From Macrobrachium rosenbergii (taxonomy: Eukaryota; Arthropoda; Malacostraca; Decapoda; Palaemonidae), in the NCBI RefSeq assembly GCF_040412425.1, contig NC_089743.1:84015971-84079970 (forward strand): a stretch of 64,000 bases of DNA. The letters run 5' to 3'. Every line of letters begins with the position of its first letter. The stretch's first letter is position 1. Below the pieces are notes generated by a model. That model was not told where the DNA came from and did not search any database. It saw only the letters and a list, made by a program, of their open reading frames with translations. The position numbers and the translations under genes are program-made. This document shows positions 13,306 to 26,800 of the stretch, in pieces.

Positions 13306-13479
13306 CTGGAAAAAATGACAAATTTTAAACCAATTTGTATTTTTCATAACTAACAAACCTTTGGTTCTCCTACACCTGCTGGAGTCCAGTTAAAAAACAT
13401 TACAAGGAATTTGGAATACAAAAAAGAACTAAAAACTTTTTTACCATGAGATGTATTCAAAATTTACAGGTAGCAGAGT

Positions 13480-13830
13480 GATTTTTTATGCTAGAAAACA
13501 TGACATTTTTATGATAAAACAAAGTTTTATATATACTTACCAGGTAATTACATTGCTATTGGTTTCCCTAACCACACGGCAGCTCAAAATTCAAAGTCGC
13601 ACGGTGGCGCTGTTATCGTTAGTGTGTAGGCGACAATGTCCCTCCCACCATCCGGGACTGAGAAACAACCAGCAGAGAGCTCATTTCGTTTATGCTCTAA
13701 TGTCCATGCAAGGGGAGGAGGGCAGGCTTTGATCAAATAATTACTTGCAAGTATATAAAACTTTATTTTATCATAAAATGTATTTTTATATAAGTACCAT
13801 ACACAGTAATTACATAGCTGATTCCACATT
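13480..13830. repeat. Terminal inverted repeat of DIRS-like element
   Basis: Two arms face each other. Near 13508-13545 there is tttttatgataaaacaaag followed by ttttatatatactta, and near 13746-13785 there is aagtatataaaactttattt followed by tatcataaaatg. This snap-back pair sits just beyond the recombinase remnant at 13900-15570, where DIRS elements carry terminal repeats. Assigning it to that element is inference from position. Confidence 0.5.
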
Positions 13831-13899
13831 GTAAGAGGTGGGAAAGAGCATGGACATATTCTACTCCCAAAGCATTAAGTAAGTAATGCAATTTGAACT

Positions 13900-15570
13900 A
13901 GAAAAGGTCGCTAACATTGAATAAAATGTTTGTTGTTCCCTTACCTGTTGAGAGCTGCTGAAGGTGGCTACCAGCTTTGGTCGGCGCTTCTCTCAACTTG
14001 TAGTGGACGTGGCAGTATAGCCAAGGGTCTCACTACTATTAATTGGAGACTTTACCGATGAAATTTTGAGGTATGCACAAAGTTTTAAAGGATGCCTTGC
14101 CTGGGCTGACCAGAATACAAAGATGCCCATGCCCTGGGCAAAATCCAACCCATTAAAAATAAAGAACGAACTGGGTACCCAGGTACAGTGTACCCCAGGC
14201 TTCCCAACAAAACCATAAGATCAATAAGTGGATAGCAAAGGAACAGATAGATTCCTATGCTTCCTCCCAGCACCATGCCAGCTACAGACAAAGGTCTAAG
14301 AAAGTGCTACAATTTTCAAATACAGTTCCTATGTCCTTTGAGGTAGTGTGAGGCGAAAATGGACTTACATCTCCAGAATGTCAATTGCAGGACTGAAGAA
14401 AGAGACAGGGTGCGACTGCCTAATTTCCTTAACCTAAATAAAGGAAACATCTCTTTCCTGGACCTGAGAGAGTGGGCTTCTATTATTAATTCTCTCAGAA
14501 AAGATATATGGCAATTTTGGAGAGTGGGCAAACTGGGTTTTTAACAGTGCACCAGAGGTTGCCTGAATGTTCCCTAATCTTTTAGTCCTCTGAAGATAGT
14601 ACATGAGGATCTCCACTGGGCAGAGAGTCTTTCTTCTTCCCCTCAGGTCCTAAGATATCCAGAAGGTTCTGATGACTGGATCTAGCCAGGGGTTTAGAAG
14701 GGTCCTCGTTCTTTCTGAGAAACCAAGAGAAAGAGAGCAGACCAGATCCTCTTGTGCAAGCCTATTCTCTTGTCTATTGCTTGTAACTCACTAATACGTT
14801 TGCCATAGTAGCGACAGCCACTAAAAAGAGAGTCTTTTTCATGAGATTCCTGAGGAAAACAGAATGAAGAGGTTCAAATTGAGGACCTGAAAGCCACTTC
14901 AGTACAACGCCCTAAGTTCCACAAGATGTTGGAAGAACTATCTTTCTTGACGTATTGAATGATTTGATCAGGTCGGTGATTATCTTGATTAGAAGACAGG
15001 TCCATTCTTCTGTGCTTAAAAGGTTGAGCTGAGCATCAGACCTATACCTTTGGATGGTAGAGGTCGATAGCTTCCTGACAAGACTTCAGGAATACTGTGA
15101 AAGTCCCAGCTATTTGGCTTATAGATGTCTCAGAAAAAGAGAGACATTATGGCGGCTGCACCACCTTCTGAAGACTTTCCATTTTGATTGGTAGAGCTTT
15201 GTAGAAGAAGCTCGTCTGCATTTTGCAACTGCCTCTGCAGCTTGTCTCGAAAACCCTTTTGCTTTGACAAGGCGTTTGACAGTCTGAAGCCTGTCAGGAC
15301 CAGAGCAGATAACCTTTGGTGGAATCTGAGAAAGTGAGGTTGTCTGAGCAGAGACTGTTTTTGTGGAAGGAGTCTTGGGTAGTCTACCAGGAGTCGAATC
15401 AAGTCTGGAAACCATTCCTTGTTCATCCAAAATGGGGCTACAAGGGTCATGGAGGTGTTCTGATGCGTTGACAGTTTGTTGATTACTTCCCTGATCATTC
15501 CGAAAGGAGGGAAGGCGTACACATCTAAATTTGTCCAATCCAAAAGCATGGTGTCTGTGCTCCATGCTTG
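13900..15570 (-). mobile_element. DIRS-type retrotransposon remnant (RNase H tail and tyrosine recombinase)
   Basis: On the minus strand from 15550, one frame reads DWTNLDVYAFPPFGMIREVI and then LVAPFWMNKEWFPDLIRLL, the end of the RT/RNase H region typical of DIRS elements. After a frameshift near 15300 another frame reads KGFSRQAAEAVAKC and YQSKWKVFRRWCSRHNVS, the SAM-like N-terminal domain of the tyrosine recombinase. Near 14777-14870 LRNLMKKTLFLVAVATM and, in a shifted frame, RISELQAI mark the recombinase Arg box. PVEILMYYLQRTK near 14580-14630 is a late recombinase block. At least two frameshifts and several stops make it a dead copy. It is not continuous with the Gag remnant at 9-12 kb, which lies on the wrong side. 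Confidence 0.8.
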
Positions 15571-15574
15571 AGGA

Positions 15575-15655
15575 GGTACAGTAAAAGGAATGAAATGGGT
15601 TGCAGCTAGGGGCCGAAGGGATGCTGCAAAGAACCTTAAGTAATGTCTACACTGG
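15575..15655 (+). repeat. Dispersed decapod repeat, 3' fragment
   Basis: Only the end of the family is present, with gttgcagctaggggccgaag and the following gatgctgcaaagaacc. It abuts the edge of the DIRS remnant. Confidence 0.7.
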
Positions 15656-16243
15656 GAACTGTTAAGAATTTCTTTCCCACTTGAAATAATTTATATTGAT
15701 TCTCTTCACTTGTGTATACATACTGTAACTCAGAAAGGAATTTATTAGTTATAAATGATTTGTTATTAGACCTACGAACAGCTGCCAAGACAGATGGTAC
15801 AAATGCTCCGACTAAAATCTATCAGTGAATCATTACCTTTTCTAGTCATCTCTAAGATTGCAGCATTTTAGCATTTTTTTTTTAATCTAGGATTTATTAG
15901 GTGTTTTGTGCATGGTTTGCATTAACTTTTTCAAATTCAATTTTGTTGTAATATTTGAAAATAAAATTTTCATTCAGTGATGTTAACTATGTAACAAGTA
16001 GTTATCTTGTTAGCACTCAGGGTGAGATAACATTTGCCTCAATTATTTTCCCTTTTTGTTCTATCTCTGCCTCAATTATTTTCCCCTTTTTGTTCTCTCT
16101 GCCTCAATTATATTTCCCCCTTTTTGTTCTATCTCGGTAAAGTTTTATAAAAGGCTAACCCTGGTTATTTCCATGTAGGCTAAGCTATTAATAATAATAG
16201 TAAAAGAGCAGATTTTCAATCCAAATCAATTTGCTAAAAAGTT

Positions 16244-16303
<60 letters not shown>
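16244..16303. repeat. (GA)n microsatellite
   Basis: A run of about 30 GA dinucleotides upstream of the first supported OSGEPL1 coding exon. Confidence 0.95.
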
Positions 16304-16308
<5 letters not shown>

Positions 16309-17559
16309 TTAACTTCCAAAGTCAAAGATTACTAAAAACTTACATCACACTGCCTAGCAAAAACTCCAACCAAAACAAGTGCACAGTTTGGTTGTAAAAA
16401 GGAAACAACAGCTGCAGTTGCCAGAACATTGCATTTCAAGCAGGTGGCCAAAGATGGCAAACATCAATGCACATACAAAAACAATAATAAAAACACAGAA
16501 GATAACATCACCAAAGCTAAAAGGAGAAAATTATGCCCATGAAGCAAAAACATTTTTAAGACTAACAAATTTTATTGAATTACAGTATCAGCAAAACAAA
16601 GCAATTTCTAAAGAAAAGCCAGGTAGTAGACTTGCAAGTGTTCAAGCTACACAGGCATGCAGGGAATGAACAACTTTCAAATCAAGGTGCTCCTGGGCCC
16701 ACATACAAACTCAACCAGTGGAAAGCAGGACTTTTTTATTTCCTGTGAGGTTATGGATACAGATGCTACTACAGTTTAGGCTATCCCAAAGTAGTTGGTT
16801 TGTACTGAAAAACTTTGATCCACACTAGTTTATGGGCATACAGGAGTACTGATTATATATATAAAAAAACTTGCCTGCTTCTTTGACTGATGAACAATAC
16901 TCGTAATAGACCTGATATGGTTATATGTATCAATCCTGGAATGACATCTAATCCTTGGCAGTGTAAGTTTACAAAGATGACCAATGTAAGCTGCCATGAT
17001 GCTATCTTGTACTCAGGCTACACTATCATTCAGCCTGAAAAATGAAAATAAAATTATACAATGTACCAACATATCAAATTAAGACAATATCTAACAATAA
17101 GGATAATATAACTTGAAAAATTCAAAATTGACAACTTGCATTTCAACAAAGGTGCTGAAACTTCGAAATAACAGAAATGCTTTAATTAACGAACACCACT
17201 GTTCGTTCCTACTGTTATACAAACCATTGCCTTTTAGGCACGAGCTGAAACTGGTTACTGCAGCTTAGTTTTGTGGTTAAACAGTGGTAGGCAGGTAACA
17301 AGGTGGGAGAGGAGGGATCTCCAGCCTCTGATGTGTGTACCTAGTTCTCCCCAGGTAAGACCAGTCCACATGCTCATGGTCTGTCATATTTTACCCAAGA
17401 TTTGTCAGCTGCTCCTAATATGCCTGCTTCACTGAAGTACTTGTAGATGTGGCTTTCTCTCAGTATTCCAGGCGGCCTGTCTTTTGCTACATTCCTAGAC
17501 CACTTACCTTTGGCTTAGGGGTCTCCTTTGCCTGCTAAGGTGCCCAATCCTATTGAGCC

Positions 17560-19990
17560 TCCTGTAGCAGTTGGCAACTGTCTTCACCTTGTATTCACAG
17601 ATGTCACAGGGATTGTATCTTGAGTAGGTTTTTCGGTGGGCTCATCTGATTGTATCTGAAGGTTAATGTAGAGATAGATCACGTTGCTAACATTGCTCCT
17701 ATTAGCTTTTCAAGTATGGTATACTTTAAGTCTCAGGCTGGTTGGGATGGAATTCATGATCTTATTTATAGATATTCATAGAAGTTAGAATATTACTGAG
17801 TGGTTAAATGATCACCTTAGCACTATTATTGAGAGAAGTCTTCCTTCAAAAATCCTGAAGTTTGGTCTTAAGGATAAGCCATGCTTTATTGCTGCATGTA
17901 AGCTTAGCTATCATGAAAAACAAGCAGCTTATCATTTATGGAAGAACAATTTAGCAGAATTTTTGTGGCATAATTTCACTGAGCTTAGAAGCAAAGCTCA
18001 GGTAGTCTATGAGAGAAATGAAAGAGCTTGTAATTAAGGTGTGAAAGAGATCTTCCTCTCCTGTGGTGACAACCATAAGTGGTAGTCTACCCATAACTCT
18101 TTGGAGCTGACTCTAGCATGCCTCCTTGTAAGTATTGACAGATCTTTTTATTGCCTTAAACAGAAGGCAGGACCTTTGACTCAAGTCCTGTGAGCAAACA
18201 GCATGGCAAGTCCTTGATGTTGGCCTAGTCATGCTTTCCCGAGCCTAAGTTTTGTTCAATGGTCTGCAGATGTAAAGAAGTCACTCTCTGCTCTTGGGGC
18301 TTGACAGTTACTGCAGCATAAACCCTAATGGAATCTTACCTGTCTTTTTGAAAAAAGACCGCCAATTTCATTGCTCCTAAGATTACTACTATTTTCCAAA
18401 AGTTAGTGGACTTGAAGGTTTCCTTCTGCTTGGAGGAAGGGAAACATAACTGTATTACCTAAGAAAATTAGCCAATTTAAATTACCCCTTTTTTTTTTTA
18501 CTTAAGGTTGAGAAGATGTTCTCCAAGCATCTTTGAAGGTTGTTGAAGATAGCCTGCTACCAGCATTATAATCTGGGTTTTAAAGGCCTTAGTATTTGTG
18601 ATGTACACTTGTCAATATCATTTAGCTGGATGCTTTTAATGAACGTGAAGAGGCATGCTTGGTCAATTTAGACTCTTAATGAAGGTGAAGAGGCATACTT
18701 GGTCAATTTAGACTTAATGTAGCCTTGGCTATGTATATCAGTGTGCTTATCTACAAGCTCAGGCTATTGGTAACTGGTGTATCTATTGATTTCAAATGCA
18801 TTTTTAACTGGCAGAACCCAAAGGGTCTGTGTTGATGGCCAGTAAAGTAGCTTTGGTAATGTCATTTCAAGTGTTCAAAGTTGTGTTCTTGGACCTTGGG
18901 GATTCATTACCTATACTTCTAACATGTGGCAAGTTTGGGAAAGAAACTGATTGCATATGCCAATGATGCTACTCTTCTAACTGTTGCTCACTCTCTGCAC
19001 CTTAGGTTTGTGATTGCAGAATCCTTGAATTGAGATCTGGCACATAGTCATGAATGGAGTAAGCTTTAGGGCATGAAGCTTAGCCCTTATGGTAATTGAC
19101 CCAAAACACTTTTGCATCCTGATTTCTATTTAAACAGTAGTTTTCAAATGTCAGTGACACTTGAGATATTAAGTGTAACTTTTAAAAAATTGACTTTGAG
19201 AAGCTTATGTTTTTCTTTCTCAAAAAGTTGCCCTTGTGAAAATTTTTTGTGATGAACCTGTTATAACTAAGCACTTTAAGTCTCCTCCTCCTCTTCCTTA
19301 TTTGGAACAGTGCTATCTAGCTGTTAGCCAGGTTACATTTCAGACAGAAGCAATGTTTCAGCAAACCAGCTCAACTGCCATGGACAAGTAGTGGTGACAA
19401 TAATCCTTATATCCTCAGGTTAGAAAGACTTTTCAAGCTTTGGGAAAATTGGCAAATGGCCAGCAAACTCATCACAAGGAAAGTCAGGGACATGGGACCT
19501 ACCCCTGCAAAATGAACACAACTGGAGGGATCCAAAAACACACGACCTAAAGCTCATGTCCTTCACACCTTCGTTGATCATTTTTGTTTCCATCCATGTT
19601 AACAGAAAACACAAACACTACAGAACTAAAAATAAAAGGTAACTTGATAGTGTTAGAACACAGCAAGTTTGCTAAACCTGAGCCAGCTGAAGAAAAAGTG
19701 CTGGCTAACAGCAGATGAGTGGTACACTCACCCTTGTACCACCAATCAGCTACCAAGCTCCATTAACCATTTACAGTTCACGCTGAAGAATACTCCAAAA
19801 TAATAAGCAATGCTTTGTTTTGAAAAGAACACAAAGCTTCAATTTCCAAGACTGGCAGTAGCACACACCTGCACCAAATTACATGGCGCACTTTTTGTTT
19901 GGCTGTCATTGGGTGCAGACGTGTGTGCTGTTTCCAGCCATGTAATTTCTCGGTTATTTCAAAGGTAGCTTCTTGGAAGGTCCTCACCTT
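17560..19990 (+). mobile_element. I/Jockey-type LINE remnant
   Basis: Plus-strand frames, broken by stops, carry a line of blocks in the right order. RSLPSKILKFGLKDKPCFIA and CKLSYHEKQAAYHLWKNN lie near 17840-17950, the linker between endonuclease and RT. DPNGIFP-like sequence lies near 18320. AYANDATLLTVA at 18953-18988 is the RT catalytic motif (normally YADDATLL) with one Asp changed to Asn. A C-terminal block follows to about 19990. I recognise the overall order from LINEs common in decapods; the clade name is inference. The copy is non-functional. Confidence 0.6.
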
Positions 19991-22900
19991 TCACCATGTT
20001 GGTTAATTTTGTTCGTGAACCACTGGTTAACCTGCCATATTCTGACACCTCTGGCTGTCAACATTTGGAAAGTTCCTGACTAGTCTGCAGATAAAATTTT
20101 GCTTCCAAGTAAGGAAACTTTATGGAATGTTTTCTAACTAATACCACACACTAAGGTAAGGACCTGGCACCCTAGGCTAGATTAGATTAGGTGTGGCTAA
20201 TTAGGCAACCTTATTAGGCTAAAAGTCATTTGCAGTGCCCCAGGTTAGGTTAAGTGGTGGGTCTATGGCATCCTAGGTTAGTTTGAATGGGGGGGAGGTC
20301 CTGGGAGAAGGGGGAGTCACCCCTGGCCAGGTAAGGACACAGCCCCTGGTATAACTAAGCAATAGCTCCGCACGAGGTACTACTTTGGAAATTGACTTTT
20401 CCTATAGTATTTTGGTTGCCTATCAAAAACTTACCATTATCGTTTGTCGGTTGACTGTAATTAACCCGTAATTAAACTCAGTTATATGCTGGCCACCCTG
20501 GAATGCTATTGCACATGCACAGTGTTATAGAAGAGCTTTTGGTAAAAAGAGTTTTTCACCAGGGGGTTCAGGGGGCAGAGCCCCCAGTTAAGTAACACAG
20601 GTTAGGGTAAATTGGGTTAGTATAGTTTCTTTTATAATAGTTTCCTTAGTCAATCCTTTCATAAACATATGGCTTCCTAATGGCTTAAGCATGTGCAGAA
20701 CCATGGATAGAGAGAAACTTTGGACAGCGTAAGATAGCCAAGCTGTCTGTAACGTGCACTGCCTGGCACCATCGCTGTGTGTTGATTCTTATGTAAACAA
20801 TGCCGCAACTCATGCAATCTAATGGGAAACCCTGTACGCTTTAAAATGTGCTTTTTCGGCTGTCCTTCAAGACTGTCAAATGAGTTATGCACCATTTACT
20901 AAATACAGTATGTACTTTATGTAGAAATAAAAATATTTAATTTTGCTATTATATTGTTTCTACTATTAAGCCATAAAGTTTTGCAGTTATTGAGATGTTA
21001 CATCATTATGATCATGCTGCATCGATGGCCAACTTTCTCAGCAGTCTTTACAGATTGGTAAATATTTGCAGCATTTACCTAGGACAATGTATCCTACATG
21101 TAGAAATAAAAATAATTCTGTCTACTGTAGTTTTTATATACTTGAGCAATAAAGTTGACCAGTTTTCCGTTATGTGCCTTTCTTTCCACCATAAATTTAC
21201 AGTTTTACTCTCTAGAGGCAGAACTAATCGTTCTTTATTCATGGGTCAGACTGACAGGCAGTAAAATTTGACAAAAGTACAGTATGGAAAAACAATTGTC
21301 ATCTCCAATGCTGTCATCCCATATAAGCCCATAGGCATCACACATTAATAGCCTAGGTTTAATAGCCTGATACCTAATAGCCTGTACAATCATTTCATAA
21401 GATTTCAAAATTTACTATACCTGATACTATTAAAAGGGATACAATATTGTAGTTTGCAGGGATGTATAAATCTTGCTGTTGCCAGTACTGATGTATATGC
21501 TGGCTTGCCCCTTCTGGTTATTTATTAGACTAAGTCTTACCTTTGGTAGCCAAATTGTTGCCTCTTAATATATTCTGGACTTCAAAGTCTGTTGCAGAAA
21601 TGTAAGCTCATGCATACCATGTGGTTTGAAAATATACTTTGGCAAAAAATGCTTGCTGCATATGTGTGATCCATCGTTTGGGTCTTTATCCCTTCTGCAG
21701 TTTCTAACCTTAGTAAGGTAGCAGTCTTGATCTTTGTTTGTCAGGAAATTGTAAACACAAAATTGACAAATATCAGTCCTGAATCTCATGTGTCACATTA
21801 ACAACAGGCTTCCTACACTGACATGCAGACATTTTTAAGACATTTGAACCTATGAGGCTATTCACATATCTTACGAAACCAATTACAGTATGCATGTAAT
21901 TACAGTACAATTCTGCATATTCATACAGCTGCAATTTTTGAGGAGAGTACACTGTACAGAAACAGATCAAAGCATTTAAGCCATGACATAGAAGCTACTT
22001 GTACAGCTTCGTGCAATTATTACCAGGAGGTATATATATAAAGCTATCTAACATGTCAAAGTCATACCGACCTGTAATTCAACATATTTACATTGTACTG
22101 TACAGTCTAAGTTAGGCTAGCCTGTAGGAATAATACTTTCAAAGCTAGCTAAGACTTGAGCTGTATTTCATAGTCTGTGGAGGAGGACAGAGAAAAATCA
22201 GCACTCCTGAAGGTTATGCCAAGCTAAGCTACCTTTGCTAAGCTAAGGTTAGGCCTACAATCAACCCTGGTAGACTAGCTAGTCGGTAAAGTTTACTTGT
22301 AGACTAGCTTTTTCGTAAAGTTTACTTTTAAAACTATAATGTAATTTGAATTTGAAATATCCTTTAGGGTAAAAATGCTAATGGTAACATTAAAGAATTC
22401 TACCTTTAAGTATTCTGGCAAATCAAATTCAGCCGAGTCCTCTGCATACCAGGTTTGAGAACTTGATAACATAGTAAATAACATTATAACACTTCATTAA
22501 CACTTAAAACTGCAGCAGCCCTGGGACTAGGCCTCATGGTACCATGTATCATTGTAGTACTAGTAGCAGGGAAAAGTTGTCGGACTTAACCATGGTTATA
22601 TGGACTGTCAGTTAACCCTACATTCTAATTTATTAGGCTATATGAATATGTCAGATAGGCTAGTAAATTAAAAGCTTATTAAAAAATTCATTATTTTATT
22701 AATTCAAAAAGCAGGCATGTAGTAGACTGCAAGGTTAACTGATCTTGTTAACTTGAGGTTGTTTGAACTTTCAACAGTTATAGCCCAAAGATTTTCATGA
22801 ATGAAAAAACAGTGAAACGTGATTCCTGTCCTTTGACATCCTGTTTCTGTATATAACAGTTAATGGCCCAACACTGGGCGCCAGAGGTGGCTCTGTTGCT

Positions 22901-24000
22901 GCTGGTCTGTGCAGTTGCTGCCATCACTGCCGGCGAGAATCAACACACAACAGTGGTGGCTCACTTGCGCACAACAGTCACATGACTATCCAATATCTCC
23001 TCTATCTATGAGCAGAACCACTATAACATGGCTGTCTGGTCTTTCTCCCAACGATTTCCCCCCAAAAGGGTTCCCAACCATGTTAGGTAGGCTAGATAGG
23101 TATGAGTGTTTTCCCCCACCCAAAAACCTTGCTTCATACTGTGGACCCCTGAACTGTTAGATATTTACTACGCTAACGAAACTAATGGGAAACGCTCAAA
23201 GCACACATTAAAACTTCACAGAAAATTATATTTACAAGCAAGAAATGCAATAGGCTAGTCCTAATGATTTGGAATAAAGTTTCATCAAAAATACTTCAGA
23301 CGCAGCACAGTTGGCTGCAGCTAGGGCAAGCCGGGCATGGGGATTAGCCTAGTAGCCTAAAGGCGCAAGTAAACCTCAAAACCAGGAGAGAATTTAGATT
23401 AAAGAAAAAAAACTTCGGCGAAAATGTTGCGAACATTCGCGGCCTACCGGCATCTCTGGACATTAGCGAATTAGGCTAGTGTATCAAGCAAAACAGTTAC
23501 AAAAAATTTGACTACTTAAAATTAAAAGTACTCCCCATTCCCAGATGGACACTTACCGTGCAACAATACAATCTACATCTGCATAACCTTGCGTAAATAC
23601 CAGACAAGAAGCACAATTGTTTACATTCTGGAGCCGCTTCTTCTTCTTGAAATCAGTTAAGCTGATTCGTGATGGAATGGGTTTATCCCTCACCATCTCT
23701 TTGGCCACTGTCTAACCTTGGCTATTGCTCAGTAATTATCAGCAATAAAAAAATTCACTCCAAGCAGTAGTACTGGAAATTTATTTTCCAATTTAACACG
23801 TTGAATATATAACTCTCCAATTACCCACCTTGTATTTTGTGCGTTTTTTACCATTATTATTCGGGCAAACCATCGAATTTGTTTCCTACTCTGATAGAGG
23901 AAATCACCAGAGCGAACAGCAATGATTAAATACGTTGCAAATGTAACCGAAGTGGCTCAGATTCAAAGTATGGATACAACTGTGAAAACCTACCATGGCA
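19990..24000. other. AT-rich spacer with possible 5' leader exon
   Basis: I found no coding block. There are cctaggttag-like motifs at 20158-20300 and a hairpin sequence gcccaacactgggc near 22868. On the minus strand a strong donor (TTGCACG|GTAAGT) at 23557 could end a noncoding first exon of OSGEPL1; this is unproven. Confidence 0.35.
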
Positions 24001-26554
24001 CAAATTAGGCCTACTTGAGTATTTGAAATACGAACATGGAGACTCAGAAAATTGAACCTACATCCAACTCAGGCCCCATCCAGATATTCTCAAGTTCTAC
24101 AAATGCAATTTTATTGAAGTCTAAAGGCAGGGCTTTGATAACAAAATTAAAATACAGTATTTACATTTTATTAGCAGCATTTAAGAAAAAATTAAACTGA
24201 CATTTACTGTAACTGTTTTAGTCTAGTGTACACTGTATAAGTCAGTTCAGAAATTACCACTTTCAAATTTTTAAGTTCGCAAAAGGATAAAGTTTCACTG
24301 AAGTTCCGCAACAATGGAGATGCAACACTTTCAATGAAGAAACTTACCCTGAAAATCAGGAGAGAACAAATATAAGAACGTTGAATTTACTGTTCAGTTC
24401 CATAACCATAACTGACATTTAATTGGCGATATTTCACCAACGTTTAATGCTGCTAACTATTTAGTTTTAATTGTCGTACATATAACGGGTAGATTAACTC
24501 GACTATCTGCCCGAACAAAGCTTAGGGTATACTTTATAGTTGAAAATAATAAAATGTGCAAAACCAACAAATAAGCCATAAGAAACTAACAATCACAAAT
24601 GCGGAACTTAACACTCAAGGTAAATCTTCCTGTAACTTCTCCATAATGTGGGATTAGTCAAACTGATAGCCTACACTAAGCTTTTCATAACAACCCAAGG
24701 ATTTTGCAGTCCACGCAACTCAACCTTCACGGTGGTGACCTCTATTGGATGCTGAAACTAGCTGAAAAACACTTAGTTATGTAAAAATATCACTCAGGTC
24801 TAATATAACCGTAACCTAAATATATGAGATAAAGATAATAATCGTATTAATTGGTTTTCAGAAAAGCTAAGAGTATAATCGTATTCTTAATTACACAGAA
24901 ATCAAGTCTCTCACTCTTATGGTGCTGATGATTACGATGGAAAAACAGTACAAGAAGACAAAAAGCGAAAATTACAATTACTGTCTTGGAAAGTTGCAAG
25001 GCAACTGTGAAGACATGTCCAGTTATGAAAACACATATCCCGGTATCAAATGCTTGAGTATTTGATTCATACATACATACCACACACACACACACATATA
25101 TATATACTGTATATATGTATATATATATATATATATTAAATGTCTAATTTTGCATGTAAATAGTATTCAGTGGACTTTTAACCCTCATAGACCACAGTTA
25201 GATTACGATAAAAGACACTCATGTGAACCTAATGATTTTTGATACGCTGATAACATTTTCGGAATTCATGACTTTAAAGAGTTGAATACTTAAGTGACTA
25301 GATCTCATCCATAATCTTGCAATCCAGCTGTATGAGTGTGCAGTGTAATCGTTTTAATATCCATTGATGGGTTTCTGAATAAGTGAATTGCTCTGGTAGC
25401 CAATCTTTGTATGTCGAAAGATTTTTCTCATACTAATCTTTCTTGTCATCCATTGTGAACCATTAAGTCGAATCTCTGCAGACAAGCTGATGTCACGGGC
25501 CAGCAAGTCCAATAAATTGCTAGGAATCTGGTCTGCGATTTTGGATAATCTTCGTAGTTATCAGTTCGAATATTATGTCTCTAGGGCAGTTACCAGCCTT
25601 CCTAGGCTACAGGCCTGTTTTAATGAATTCATCCGTAGAATATGTTTTCCACATTCATGTTTATATCACAGTGTTTATATGATTCCAACAGGCGGGAACA
25701 TACTGGTCAGACTTTGCCCCTTTGTTATCCATCACAAAACTAAGTTGCCAATCGTTATTACAAGATGGCGAACAAATGCGACTTGTGTTTATGTTTCTCC
25801 TCTTCTACTGGCTACTTTGTGGAATCTGGTGGCAGTTGTATATAACATAAGTGAGGAAGTTTAGTCTACGTCTATACAGTTATACACAGTTCACCTCATA
25901 TAGGTCTCGTTTTCGCACATATTGTCATTATTTAAAAAATATGCCAGAAAATGTAATTGGGTTACAATATCTTGCACTAATTCACAATTCAGAACTAAAT
26001 ATATGCAACAGCACCTTCAAAATCTAAAACATTTTGAGATTTGCTTTATTTACTCTATATATATAGTGAATTGTGTAAAATACCTTGTGTTTATAATGTA
26101 GTTCCATATATGATAATTGTCGTTTAATAGTTTTTTAAAATCATAACCATTTACATTTACTCACCAAGTGTTATGTTCTCTTTTGCCATTTGACTTCAGC
26201 TATAAATAAGTTCTGCAAAATGTTGAACGCTCCGTCAGTGGAAAGTTCACGTACTTTTCAATATTAAGCTTCCAAGGATTATGTTGAAAAACGTACTTCA
26301 AAGTTGGCCCTGTTCCAGTATTCTCTGGTCCTGCTTCGTGAACAAGTTTAAAGCTGTTCGGTGTTTTTTTTTCATTCTTACTAATTACTAAACTTACCTT
26401 TGCTACTGTGTGCCTAATCTATAGCGTATGAGAAGCACGAACGCTATGCTGGAAAGCCTTTAGCTATTTAGAAGAAGCAACAGCAGTAATGAAAACTTTT
26501 CAGCAAAGCAACACAAATATTTTTACACCCACTTCATCTAATACTTTGATGTAG

Positions 26555-26800
26555 AATATAAAATTTAGGCGAAGGCCAAGCGCTAGGACCTATGAGGTCA
26601 TTTAGCACTGAGAATAATGTTGCAACAATTGTACTTGGAGGGTGGAGAGTAAGATGGAAAAAAGAGAATGTGAATAGTGGTATAATAAAAGGAATGGAAG
26701 AGATTGCAACTAAGGGGCGAAGGGACGCTGCAAAGAACCATAAGTAATGCCTACAGTTCACCGTTTGAGGTACAATGACGGCGCTACCCCCCTACAGGAA
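26555..26800 (+). repeat. Dispersed decapod repeat, copy 3
   Basis: Begins with aggcgaaggccaagcgctag and cctatgaggtcatttagc. It carries the gcgaagggacgctgcaaaga core and ends near gcgctacccccctac. It is nearly full length. Confidence 0.8.

Noticed and set aside
16344..16411. Possible upstream OSGEPL1 exon (ends QCD with donor GAT|GTAAGT, phase 0)
   Set aside because: Phase fits the next exon, but the peptide is strongly hydrophobic, lacks a start codon and does not resemble any OSGEPL1 leader.
22865..22885. Sequence resembling a lysine-tRNA primer-binding site (TGGCGCCCA on the minus strand)
   Set aside because: No LTR ends or retroelement genes nearby; the hairpin gcccaacactgggc explains the match.
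25766..25850. ATG in a good context (caagATGGCG) with a 26-codon Cys-rich frame on the plus strand
   Set aside because: Too short, no donor and no homology that I recognise.
25490..25864. 124-codon plus-strand frame
   Set aside because: No recognisable domain, no splice context, and composition like the surrounding AT-rich DNA.
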